Shown here: in pieces, positions 11,317 to 18,767 of the stretch | Layout of the letters: every line of letters starts with the position of its first letter | How positions within the stretch are numbered: the stretch's first letter is position 1 | From: a virus | Length of the DNA: 24,752 nt | Strand: one strand, 5' to 3' | Virus record (IMG/VR): IMGVR_UViG_3300022204_000017 | Location: 1 to 24,752 of that record | Made by a program: the position numbers and the translations under genes | The notes under the pieces: generated by a model | Database searches by the model: none | What the model was told of the DNA's origin: nothing | What the model saw: only the letters and a program-made list of their open reading frames with translations

Positions 11317-12746
11317 TGGCAGTAATGAGAATGAACAAGAAGCTGTCTCCCTTATTGCAAAAGACACAGCCTTTAATAATAATCATAGGGGGAAGGGGTA
11401 GCGGCAAGTCAATCGGTGTAGGTGATGCAATGTGTATGAAGATGCAGACCGAGAGAGCCGATATCTACTGCCTAAGAGAGTATCAGGATTCTTTAGCGGA
11501 CTCAGTTCATCGTGTGTTTAAAGGATCAATTCAGGATAGGCTAAAGCTGGAAGGCTGGACTATCCTAGAAAATAAGGTTATTGCTCCTAATGGAGCGCAA
11601 ACAACGTATAAGGGAGCCGCTAGGAATCCTGATTCTATTCAATCAGCACAAGGATATAAATATAGCTGGTTTGAGGAAGCACATAGAGCAAGCGAGGAGT
11701 CACTAGATAAGCTAATACCGACAATCATAAGGAACCCTGGCGCTCAGTGTATATTCACAGCTAATCCACAAAGCTCAGGAGATCCATTTAGTAAGCGGTT
11801 TATTAACCCTTACATGAAAGAACTTGAAAGAGATGGATATTATGAGGATAATGTCCATGTAATAACAGTAGTTAACTGGCGCGACAATCCTTGGTGGAAT
11901 GAAGAGCAGGAACGGTTAAGGAAGTGGGATTATGAGCATATCACAAGAGCTAAATACGATTGGATTTGGGAAGGAAAATTTAATGATACGGTTGAGAACT
12001 CTATCATCAAGCCTGAATGGTTTGATGCTTCTATTGATGCTCATATTAAGCTGGGGTTTACAGGTATTGGTGCTATCGTTTGCGCCCATGATCCTAGTGA
12101 TATGGGAGAAGATGCAAAGGGGTTTGCTGCAAGGCATGGCTCGGTTGTCTTGGATGTGTGCGACAAGGACACAGGTGATGTCAATGAGGGGTGTGACTGG
12201 GCCTTGGATAAGGCGATAAGTATTCAAGCAGATCATTTTACTTGGGATTGTGATGGACTAGGGGCGGCACTAAAGGCACAGGTTAACAAGTCTTTAGCTG
12301 GTAAAAAGATTGAGAGCGTTATGTTTAAAGGTTCGGAGTCGCCAGATAATCCAGAAGAGATTTACCAAGACCATATTGACTCTGATAAAAGGAAAGAGAA
12401 AACCAATAAGCAGACATTTAAGAATAAAAGAGCGCAATATTACACTAAGTTAAGGGATAGGTTCTATAATACATATAGGGCAGTAGTTAAGAATGAATAC
12501 ATTGACCCTGATACAATGATTAGTTTATCCTCTTCAATAGATAACCTGTCAGGACTAAGGGCGGAGGTATGCAGAATACCTTTGAAAGATAACGGGGGCG
12601 GGTTCATACAGATCATGAGTAAGATAGAGATGAAGAAACAAGGCATAGCAAGCCCTAACATGGCAGATAGTTTAATGATGCTTATGATGAACCCTGAAGC
12701 GCCTATATCGGTTGATTTAACCTTTGATTCGGAGTGGAGCAACTAG
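11316..12746 (+). CDS. terL: terminase large subunit
   Basis: The product has 476 residues (P22 gp2 has 499). Translation is coupled (TAATG); ATG 11325 is an alternative. The N-terminal ATPase has a Walker A loop GGRGSGKS (25-32) and Walker B SWFEEAH (117-123), followed by FTANPQSSGDPFSKRF, a coupling-motif region. The C-terminal RNase-H-like nuclease shows acidic positions in CAHDPSDMGEDAKG, FTWDCDGLGAAL and NMADSLMMLMM. This is the motor that cuts concatemers and pumps DNA into the prohead through the portal. It appears intact. The Terminase_3/6-like pattern is clear, although the closest packaging type (pac or cos) cannot be told by eye. Confidence 0.95.
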   Translation: MAVMRMNKKLSPLLQKTQPLIIIIGGRGSGKSIGVGDAMCMKMQTERADIYCLREYQDSLADSVHRVFKGSIQDRLKLEGWTILENKVIAPNGAQTTYKGAARNPDSIQSAQGYKYSWFEEAHRASEESLDKLIPTIIRNPGAQCIFTANPQSSGDPFSKRFINPYMKELERDGYYEDNVHVITVVNWRDNPWWNEEQERLRKWDYEHITRAKYDWIWEGKFNDTVENSIIKPEWFDASIDAHIKLGFTGIGAIVCAHDPSDMGEDAKGFAARHGSVVLDVCDKDTGDVNEGCDWALDKAISIQADHFTWDCDGLGAALKAQVNKSLAGKKIESVMFKGSESPDNPEEIYQDHIDSDKRKEKTNKQTFKNKRAQYYTKLRDRFYNTYRAVVKNEYIDPDTMISLSSSIDNLSGLRAEVCRIPLKDNGGGFIQIMSKIEMKKQGIASPNMADSLMMLMMNPEAPISVDLTFDSEWSN

Positions 12747-12807
12747 CCCTTTTTATTTGTCATATTATGTAAGCAACTATCTTACTTACTTTTACGGGAG
12801 TTTTTAA

Positions 12808-14895
12808 ATGGAGATGACCAAAGAACTACAGGCGATACATAAAGAGGCCCTTGAGCGCTTTGAGAATGTATCAACTGCGGAGCAAGACCAAAGAGAAAAG
12901 GCAATAGAGGATGCCAAGTTCGCACATGCCGAAGACGGGCAATGGGAAGAGGATGCCAAGGAGAAGCGTAAGGATAGGCCCAGGTATACACTTAATAGGG
13001 TAGCTGGAGCCTTAGATCAGGTTAATGGAGACCAGCGCCAGAATAGAACACAGATAAAAGTAAGGCCACAGACAGGCGGCAATAAGGAAGTCGCTAAGAT
13101 AAAGATGGGGCTAGCCCGTAGTATTGAGAATCAGTCAGATGCCGAGTCGATATATGATTCAGCCTTTGATGAGGTGATAACGTCCGGCTATGGTGGATGG
13201 CGTGTATTAACTCAGTTCACAGGTGATGATTCCTTTGAGCAGGAAATAGTAATAGCGCCTGTTAAGTCAGCGGCTAGTTCTTTATACTTTGATAACTCCT
13301 CAGAGAAGTATGACAAGCGTGATGCTTTATGGGCGTTTTACATTAAAGATATACCACAGGAAGCCTTTAGCAGAGAATTCCCCGATGCCGCCTTTAATGA
13401 CTTTGAAAACCCTATATATTATACAGGCACATGTAATGGATGGTTTAGGCAGAACAAAGTCAGGATAGCCGAATACTGGAGAGTCGAGCTTGTCGATGCT
13501 GAAATAGGCTTGATGTCAGATGGTAGAGTATTGAACCTTACCGAAGAGAAGGACGTAGTTGATGAACTAGCCTCAAAGGGTGTGACTGTATTAAAGACGC
13601 GGCAGACCAAGATACGTAAAGTTGAAAGTTATATCATGAACGGGGCTGAAATACTTCAGGGGCCGCAAGAGTGGGCTGGTAAGTATATTCCTTTAGTGCC
13701 TGTATATGGGCGTACATACAACATACAAGGCAAAGAATATATAAGGGGTATGGTTAGGATAGCTAAAGACCCTCAAAGAATATATAACTACGCAGCCTCT
13801 ACAGCTATTGAAACAACCGCATTAACACCTAAAGACCCGTATTGGGTTACGCCTAAGCAAGTATTAGGGCATGAAGACAAATATAGATCTTTTAATACCA
13901 TGAACTCTCCTTTCATGCTTTACAATGAAGATCCAGACAATCCAGGCCCACCCAAAAGAACGGGGTCGCCTACGGTACAGCAAGCACTTATTGAACAACG
14001 TACACAGGCAGCACAAGATGTATATGCCACTACAGGTATCTACCCTACTGCATTAGGTCTTAATCCTGGCTTACAAAGCGGCAAAGCTATTATAGCACAG
14101 GATAAGAAAGGCGACAGATCAACATTTGTATTCAGTGACAACCTTCATAAGTCTATTAAATATACAGGTGATGTACTTGAAGACCTTATGCCGAGGATAT
14201 ACGATACTGAAAGAGTCGTAACGATTCTTAACTTTGATGGCACAACAGAAGATGTAAAAGTAAATGCCGAGGGAATCAATGAGTTTAATAAGACAGTGAT
14301 AGATGAGCAAACAGGCAAGCCAGTAATAGTAAATGACTTGAGCGCGGGTAAGTATGAGACATATGTAGAGGCAGGGGCCGCATATACTACCCTTAGAGAA
14401 GAGTCTGCACAACAGCTCATAGAATTAGCCGCTGCATCTCCGAGGTTTGAAGCTATGGCAACTGATATGATAGCTAAGAATCTTAATGTGCTTGAAGGTG
14501 AAGAACTAACTAAGCGTATTAGGGCTGCAATGATTAAAGAGGGAACTATCCAGCCTACAGAAGAAGAGATACAAGAGCTTGGATTGAATCAAGGCCCGCC
14601 AGAGCCAAGCCCAGAACAAATAGCATTGCTCGAGAATCTACAAATGCAGACGGCTGAAATCATGGCTAAGATTGAAAACATCAATGCTGATACAGATGGA
14701 AAGGATGCCAAGACATTAGAGACTAAGTTAAAGGCTCAGAAGACGGCTATAGACGGCCTTAATGCTATGATGAGCGCATTTAAAGCACAAGTTGAGTCTG
14801 GCATACCTCTTGGAGTTACAGAGCAGCAAATAAGGATGGCACAAGAGGGTATAGTATCGCTATCTCAAGAAGAATTAGTATCAGGTAATATTTAA
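12808..14895 (+). CDS. portal protein, P22 gp1-like
   Basis: The product has 695 residues (P22 gp1 has 725). GGGAG precedes ATG 12808; ATG 12814 is in frame too. The N-terminal region (DGQWEEDAKEKRKDRPRYTL, then NRVAGALDQVNGDQRQNR) and SIYDSAFDEVITSGYGGWRV are the P22-portal signature. Next come a long alpha/beta body and the helical C terminus (about 560-690), which is Gln/Glu/Ala-rich and corresponds to the barrel region. It forms the dodecameric DNA channel and docks the large terminase and gp4-like factor. The gene is followed directly by promoter P4. Confidence 0.94.
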   Translation: MEMTKELQAIHKEALERFENVSTAEQDQREKAIEDAKFAHAEDGQWEEDAKEKRKDRPRYTLNRVAGALDQVNGDQRQNRTQIKVRPQTGGNKEVAKIKMGLARSIENQSDAESIYDSAFDEVITSGYGGWRVLTQFTGDDSFEQEIVIAPVKSAASSLYFDNSSEKYDKRDALWAFYIKDIPQEAFSREFPDAAFNDFENPIYYTGTCNGWFRQNKVRIAEYWRVELVDAEIGLMSDGRVLNLTEEKDVVDELASKGVTVLKTRQTKIRKVESYIMNGAEILQGPQEWAGKYIPLVPVYGRTYNIQGKEYIRGMVRIAKDPQRIYNYAASTAIETTALTPKDPYWVTPKQVLGHEDKYRSFNTMNSPFMLYNEDPDNPGPPKRTGSPTVQQALIEQRTQAAQDVYATTGIYPTALGLNPGLQSGKAIIAQDKKGDRSTFVFSDNLHKSIKYTGDVLEDLMPRIYDTERVVTILNFDGTTEDVKVNAEGINEFNKTVIDEQTGKPVIVNDLSAGKYETYVEAGAAYTTLREESAQQLIELAAASPRFEAMATDMIAKNLNVLEGEELTKRIRAAMIKEGTIQPTEEEIQELGLNQGPPEPSPEQIALLENLQMQTAEIMAKIENINADTDGKDAKTLETKLKAQKTAIDGLNAMMSAFKAQVESGIPLGVTEQQIRMAQEGIVSLSQEELVSGNI

Positions 14896-14896
14896 C

Positions 14897-14925
14897 TTGA
14901 CAAATATATATAAATATAGTAGCTT
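14897..14925 (+). promoter_or_regulatory. sigma70-like promoter P4
   Basis: TTGACA (14897-14902) starts two bases after the portal stop, with a 17-base very A/T-rich spacer and TAGCTT (14920-14925). It precedes the scaffold and coat genes, whose products are needed in the largest amounts. The -10 box is imperfect. Confidence 0.5.
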
Positions 14926-14938
14926 GATTTAAAAGAAA

Positions 14939-14966
14939 GTAAGTTAATTACTTACGCTCTTTGACA
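14939..14966 (+). promoter_or_regulatory. nut/rrn-like antitermination site: hairpin plus boxA
   Basis: A perfect hairpin, GTAAGT-TAATT-ACTTAC (14939-14955), is directly followed by CGCTCTTTGACA (14955-14966). The latter matches the rrn boxA TGCTCTTTAACA at 10 of 12 positions and lambda boxA CGCTCTTA at 7 of 8. Hairpin before boxA is the order in rRNA operon leaders. The site is in the 5' leader of the scaffold-coat transcript, downstream of P4. The TTGACA within it could also be read as a -35 box, but no good -10 follows. Confidence 0.55.
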
Positions 14967-15028
14967 ACTGAAGATAAAAGGTTACTGATTACTTTAAATC
15001 AGGCAATTTAACTCTTATGGAGGCAATG

Positions 15029-15808
15029 ATGGAACAATCAACAGGTGCGGAAGAAGTAGCAGAGCCAAGTATGGATGAAGTCGCAGGGGTAGTAGCGGAA
15101 GAGGTAGCCGCAGAAGCGACAGCGCCAGAAGTAGCTCAAACTATAGAAGAGGATTCACCACCTCAGATTGATGAGCCAAGTGACCCTGCACAAGATGCAG
15201 TTCAAAAGCGCATCAATAAAATAACAGCAGATAAATATGCAGAGAAGCGAAGAGCAGACGAGCTAGAGGCAAAGCTAAAGGCATTGGAGGCAAGCAAGAA
15301 ACCTTTGCCAGCCGCAGCACCACAGCTAGAGGATTACGATTATGATGATAGCGCACACCAGGAAGCGCTTATTGAATACCGAATCCAAAAGGCTCTCGAA
15401 ACTCAACAACAACTAACAAGGCAACAACAAGAAGAGCAGGCACTAAGGAAGATAGCTGATGATTTCACCACTAAAGAGGCTGAATACTTAGCAAAGCACC
15501 CCGAATATTCAACAGAGGTTGCTAATCTTCCAAGGTTCGGTACTGAAACACTTAACGCCATATATGAACTAGGGCCGCAAGTATCCCACTACCTAGCCAA
15601 GCATCTTGACGTTGCAAGTGAAATTGCAAGCGCTTCTCCTACTATGGCTGCTGTTAAACTTGGTCAGATTAGCATGGGGCTATCTGGCGACACAAAAACA
15701 GTTAAACCAACAACAGCGCCAGAACCAATAGCAACATTGAAAGGTGGAGCATCTATTTCTAAATCACTCGAAGATATGAGCATGGATGAGTTTTACCATC
15801 TACCGTAG
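15029..15808 (+). CDS. capsid scaffolding protein
   Basis: The product has 260 residues (P22 gp8 has 303). GGAGG (15019-15023) points to ATG 15029 or 15026; ATG 15017 overlaps that site and is rejected. The N terminus is highly acidic and Ala/Glu/Val-rich (about residues 1-50). It leads to QKRINKITADKYAEKRRADELEAKLKALE, a charged coiled coil (about 59-88). A Gln-rich helix follows, and the C terminus contains two Ser-rich segments. An acidic disordered N terminus with a coiled coil, located between portal and coat genes, is diagnostic. It guides coat assembly and leaves the head. The sequence itself is poorly conserved in this family. Confidence 0.85.
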   Translation: MEQSTGAEEVAEPSMDEVAGVVAEEVAAEATAPEVAQTIEEDSPPQIDEPSDPAQDAVQKRINKITADKYAEKRRADELEAKLKALEASKKPLPAAAPQLEDYDYDDSAHQEALIEYRIQKALETQQQLTRQQQEEQALRKIADDFTTKEAEYLAKHPEYSTEVANLPRFGTETLNAIYELGPQVSHYLAKHLDVASEIASASPTMAAVKLGQISMGLSGDTKTVKPTTAPEPIATLKGGASISKSLEDMSMDEFYHLP

Positions 15809-15832
15809 TTCTGGCCATAACAGGAGATTAAA

Positions 15833-17071
15833 ATGGCTAATAATTTTAAAAATACCAGTCTAGTTACCAAGTACGCACTCAAGGAATTTCTGAATGCTTT
15901 GGTGATGGGACAAAAGATTGACAGGCAGCTTGACGACAGTAGAATATTCTCAGGCGCTAAAGTAGGGGCAACCGCTTCTATACGTAGGCCTGTAATGTTT
16001 GAAGCTACAGCGAGTTCTACCTATTCAGCGCAGGATATTGAAGAGGGCATCGTACCTGTAACTATTAATAACCGTCAGCATGTAGGTTTTGATATTACAG
16101 ATGAAGACCTTTCTTTGAAGATCGAAGACGCTAACGAGCGTTATATCAAGCCTGCAATGGAAGAGCTTGCACAGGTAGTTGAATCGGCTATTGCGGCTGA
16201 ATACTGGCAGATACCCAACTTTGTAGGTACTCCAGGTACTACCCCTTCGACTTTCCTTGATATTGGAAACGCAAGCGCAGAACTCTCTAAGCTTGGCGTA
16301 CCGATGAATGATAGGTGTGCATTCTGGGATTCTGCAACGGCTCTAAGCCTTGCTAATGGCCTGAAAGGTGTATTTGTACAGAGTACAGCTAAAACGGCTA
16401 TAGAGGAGGCTTCTTTCGGTAGGTATAGCGGCTTTGACAACTTCGAGTCAAACAGCCTCAAGAGTCATACGGTTGGTGTAGCTACTGGAACTCCCCTTGT
16501 GAACGGGGCAAGCCAGAATGTTACTTATCTAACGGCAAAAGATACCGATTCTCAGACGCTTATTACTGATGGTTGGACTAATGACACAACCGGAATCCTC
16601 AAGCAGGGTGACGTTATCACTATTGCAGGGGTTAATTCGGTAAATAGGAGAACAAGGGAAGATACGGGAGACCTTCAGACCTTCACTGTCCTTGCTGATG
16701 CTAATTCAGGAGCTACTACAGGCCCCGCTACTATCACTATAGCGCCTCCTATCATCACAAGCGGTCCATATCAGACTGTAACTGCTGCACCTGCTAATGA
16801 TGCGGTAATTACTGTCAAGACAGGAACGGGTGGAACCAGCTATAAGCAAAACCTAGCTTTCCATAAAAACGCGATAACAATAGCGTTTGTTCCGCTTGAT
16901 GTTGCCGAGCCTGGAAGTGGTGTACAGCAAAGCAGAGAGAACTATAAGGGCGTGTCTATTACTACTACCAAGTTTTTCAGTGGTACAAGTATGACGCAAT
17001 CTTACAGGTTTGATATTCTCTTTGATGTCATAGTGCAAAATAGGTCTTTTGCATGTCGTATAACTAAGTAA
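15833..17071 (+). CDS. major capsid protein, P22 coat (gp5)-like
   Basis: The product has 412 residues (P22 gp5 has 430). AGGAG precedes ATG 15833. It begins ANNFKNTSLVTKYALKEFLN, then the segment GAKVGATASIRRPVMFEATA. NNRQHVGFDITDEDLSLKIE and the helical YIKPAMEELAQVVESAIAAE follow, with HK97-like spine-helix character. The central part (about 215-315; TLITDGWTNDTTGILKQGDV, ITIAGVNSVNRR) is the inserted I-domain seen in P22-type coats. The C terminus closes with FFSGTSMTQSYRFDILFDVI. It forms the icosahedral shell. A terminator-like hairpin lies just after the gene. Confidence 0.94.
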   Translation: MANNFKNTSLVTKYALKEFLNALVMGQKIDRQLDDSRIFSGAKVGATASIRRPVMFEATASSTYSAQDIEEGIVPVTINNRQHVGFDITDEDLSLKIEDANERYIKPAMEELAQVVESAIAAEYWQIPNFVGTPGTTPSTFLDIGNASAELSKLGVPMNDRCAFWDSATALSLANGLKGVFVQSTAKTAIEEASFGRYSGFDNFESNSLKSHTVGVATGTPLVNGASQNVTYLTAKDTDSQTLITDGWTNDTTGILKQGDVITIAGVNSVNRRTREDTGDLQTFTVLADANSGATTGPATITIAPPIITSGPYQTVTAAPANDAVITVKTGTGGTSYKQNLAFHKNAITIAFVPLDVAEPGSGVQQSRENYKGVSITTTKFFSGTSMTQSYRFDILFDVIVQNRSFACRITK

Positions 17072-17078
17072 CCAAAAT

Positions 17079-17108
17079 GGGGGCGGCTTCCATAGCGCCC
17101 TTTATTTT
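17079..17108 (+). terminator. terminator-like hairpin after the coat gene
   Basis: GGGCG (17081-17085) pairs with CGCCC (17096-17100) around a 10-base loop, followed by TTTATTTT (17101-17108). It lies between the coat gene and the ribosome-binding site (GAGGAGGT) of the next gene. A short stem and interrupted T-run suggest partial termination, which would raise coat expression over downstream genes. Confidence 0.6.
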
Positions 17109-17120
17109 GAGGAGGTATAA

Positions 17121-17435
17121 ATGTTTAATAATGATAGAGATGGAGATGCAGGGGGCGTAGTTAGTATTGCTCTTGATGTTGCTAGTGTGGCAGCTAATAC
17201 AAGCGCAGAGCAGACCTTCACCGTCCCTGGCCTTTCTACTGATATGATGGTTTTTGTCAATAAGCCAAGTGTAAGCGCTGGCCTTGTCGTAGGTAATGCA
17301 AGAGTAAGCGCTAAAGATACGCTAGCTTTGACTTTCGGCAACAGTACAGCAGGCGCAGTTGATCCGGCTTCTGAAACATATAAGATTCTATGGATTAAGG
17401 CTAACAAGATTTCAACAGGTGCAGCACAACTTTAA
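17121..17435 (+). CDS. putative capsid decoration or head protein
   Basis: The product has 104 residues, with GAGGAGGT upstream. All beta: GGVVSIALDVASVAANTSAE, QTFTVPGLSTDMMVFVNKPS, GLVVGNARVSAKDTLALTFG and NSTAGAVDPASETYKILWIK. The alternating TVPGL, DTLALTFGN and ETYKILWIK strands match small beta-sandwich proteins next to coat genes in many phages. These decorate or stabilise the shell. It is flanked on both sides by GC hairpins. P22 itself has no such gene at this place, so it is an accessory gain. Confidence 0.7.
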   Translation: MFNNDRDGDAGGVVSIALDVASVAANTSAEQTFTVPGLSTDMMVFVNKPSVSAGLVVGNARVSAKDTLALTFGNSTAGAVDPASETYKILWIKANKISTGAAQL

Positions 17436-17440
17436 TTAAC

Positions 17441-17454
17441 GCCCCTTCGGGGGC
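17441..17454 (+). other. stable GCCCC-TTCG-GGGGC hairpin
   Basis: A perfect 5-bp G/C stem closed by a TTCG tetraloop, six bases after the stop of the gene at 17121. The sequence that follows is CAAAACTTT rather than a T-run, so it is not a standard terminator. It could protect the 3' end of processed mRNA or give weak attenuation. Confidence 0.55.
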
Positions 17455-17479
17455 AAAACTTTAAACGAAAGGCAATATC

Positions 17480-17827
17480 ATGAGTAAAAGATGGATATAT
17501 CACGAGACTGAAAAACCTTTTATTATCGAAGATGAAGAGTTTGAAGAGTACGAAAAGAAAGGATGGAAGGACTCTCCGGCTTATTTTATCAAGTTGCCTG
17601 ATGTTGGTATAGACCCCGATGACGCGATGAAGGTGCAAGATTTTGGTGATGCAGTAGAAGGGGTTGTAAACTCCCTAAATGGTGCTCTGAATATCGGGGA
17701 GATGGAGAAGGACGAACTCGAAACATACGCAAGAGAGCACTATGGTTGTGAGCTTGACAAAAGGCAGAAACTAAAAACACTAAGAAAGCAAGTACAGAAG
17801 TTAATTGACGGGCCAACAGAACACTAG
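17480..17827 (+). CDS. head-gene-region protein with HeH/LEM-like C-terminal helices
   Basis: The product has 115 residues, with AAAGG upstream of ATG 17480. It begins SKRWIYHETEKPFIIEDEEF, the pattern of small phage proteins that read a residue strip, EFEEYEKKGWKDSPAYF. A middle region (DAMKVQDFGDAVEGVVNSLN) follows. The C terminus, MEKDELETYAREHYGCELDK followed by RQKLKTLRKQVQKLI, is a helix-loop-helix of the SAP/HeH/LEM kind often found in phage head completion proteins. The exact function is unknown. The position after the coat gene suggests a head-tail joining role. Confidence 0.65.
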   Translation: MSKRWIYHETEKPFIIEDEEFEEYEKKGWKDSPAYFIKLPDVGIDPDDAMKVQDFGDAVEGVVNSLNGALNIGEMEKDELETYAREHYGCELDKRQKLKTLRKQVQKLIDGPTEH

Positions 17828-17835
17828 AGGTTTAT

Positions 17836-18267
17836 ATGGCAACTGGAACAGAACTTGTAACAAGGGCGCTAACAAGGATAGGCATAAGGGCTTCGGAAAC
17901 TGCACTAGAAGCAAGTGAGCTTCAGGATGGCCTTGATATGCTTAATGACATGTTAAGCAACTGGGAAGAGTCTGGTTATAATCTAGGATTCTCCCCTATT
18001 GCCAACTTAACAGATGAGGTAAGAGTTCCAAGGGGTGCTAATGCGGCCATAATCGACTCTCTAGCTATTGTTTTAGCTCCTGAATACTCCAGGCCCATCT
18101 CTCCAGCTTTAGCGGCTTCAGTAAAGATACACTTTGAAAACATGTTAAGAGCGAACGTATTTATAGGGGATGTAGATTATCCCTCGACACTTCCAAGGGG
18201 CGCAGGAAATCAGTGCGATGATCTTGATGATACTTTCTTTCCTGAAAAAGACAAGAGGAACTTCTAA
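17836..18267 (+). CDS. tail accessory factor / head completion protein, P22 gp4-like
   Basis: The product has 143 residues (P22 gp4 has 166), with AGAGG before ATG 17836. ELVTRALTRIGIRASETALE followed by EASELQDGLDMLNDMLSNWE and EESGYNLGFSPI are the family signature. Next come ANAAIIDSLAIVLAPEYSRP and a C-terminal region with FIGDVDYPSTLPRGAGNQ. In P22 this protein binds the portal ring first and builds the head-tail neck. The last base of its stop begins the next start codon (TAATG). Confidence 0.9.
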   Translation: MATGTELVTRALTRIGIRASETALEASELQDGLDMLNDMLSNWEESGYNLGFSPIANLTDEVRVPRGANAAIIDSLAIVLAPEYSRPISPALAASVKIHFENMLRANVFIGDVDYPSTLPRGAGNQCDDLDDTFFPEKDKRNF

Positions 18268-18767
18268 TGAGCGTAGGCAGTTCACCAAAATTAGGCTCTA
18301 ATGAGTACGCGTGGGCGGGTTTATCAACAGCAACCAAGCCTACTGATGCGTTTATCGGCCAATTAGCAATAGAGACAGATACTGGCAATAAATTTGAATG
18401 GACGGGGCTATCATGGCAGCTAGTAAGTGCTAGCGGTTCTGTAGTATCTACAGGGGCTTCATTGTCATCAGCGGTAGGCGACAAAGCCACTTCTGGCGAT
18501 ACAACAGTTGTTACCATAGCGGCAGGAGATAAAGTAAGGGTTTATGGTGTGTCTATATCGACAGACGCTACTTTGACAGGTGATGTGTTGGTAAAAGTAG
18601 GAAGTACACAAAAAACGATAAAAATGAGAAATGCAATAGCAGGAGGGACTCACTGGATAATACCCTTATCTAGTAATTACATTGAAGGCGCTTTAGGTGA
18701 AGATGTCGTTTTAAATAATAGCGTAGCTGAAGATATAAGCTATGCAATTTATTATACAACGGTATGA
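18267..18767 (+). CDS. virion protein with shared N-terminal module, copy 1
   Basis: The product has 166 residues. Residues 1-50 (SPKLGSNEYAWAGLSTATKP ... AFIGQLAIETDTGNKFEW) match the N terminus of the protein at 20123, with 33 of 50 positions identical. This KP...FIGQL-IETDTG-FEW module is common in phage fibre, spike or head-associated proteins, where it packs against the virion. The remainder (about 52-166) is a beta-rich Ser/Thr/Gly/Val domain, KVRVYGVSISTDATLTGDVL followed by KVGSTQKTIKMRN. It looks like a small trimeric or beta-sandwich head domain. The next gene starts within its stop codon (ATGA). Confidence 0.7.
   Translation: MSVGSSPKLGSNEYAWAGLSTATKPTDAFIGQLAIETDTGNKFEWTGLSWQLVSASGSVVSTGASLSSAVGDKATSGDTTVVTIAAGDKVRVYGVSISTDATLTGDVLVKVGSTQKTIKMRNAIAGGTHWIIPLSSNYIEGALGEDVVLNNSVAEDISYAIYYTTV

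Noticed and set aside
11916-12236. Minus-strand and alternative-frame reading frames inside the large terminase, portal, coat and other long genes
   Set aside because: They are shadows of real + strand genes, lack ribosome-binding sites and encode low-quality sequence.
12744-12807. Terminator after the large terminase gene (CCCTTTTTATTT)
   Set aside because: A T-run is present but no stable stem precedes it. The short GTAAG/CTTAC pairing downstream is too weak to call.
14961-14989. Second promoter using TTGACA at 14961
   Set aside because: No convincing -10 box lies 16-18 bases downstream; the TTGACA is explained as part of the boxA.
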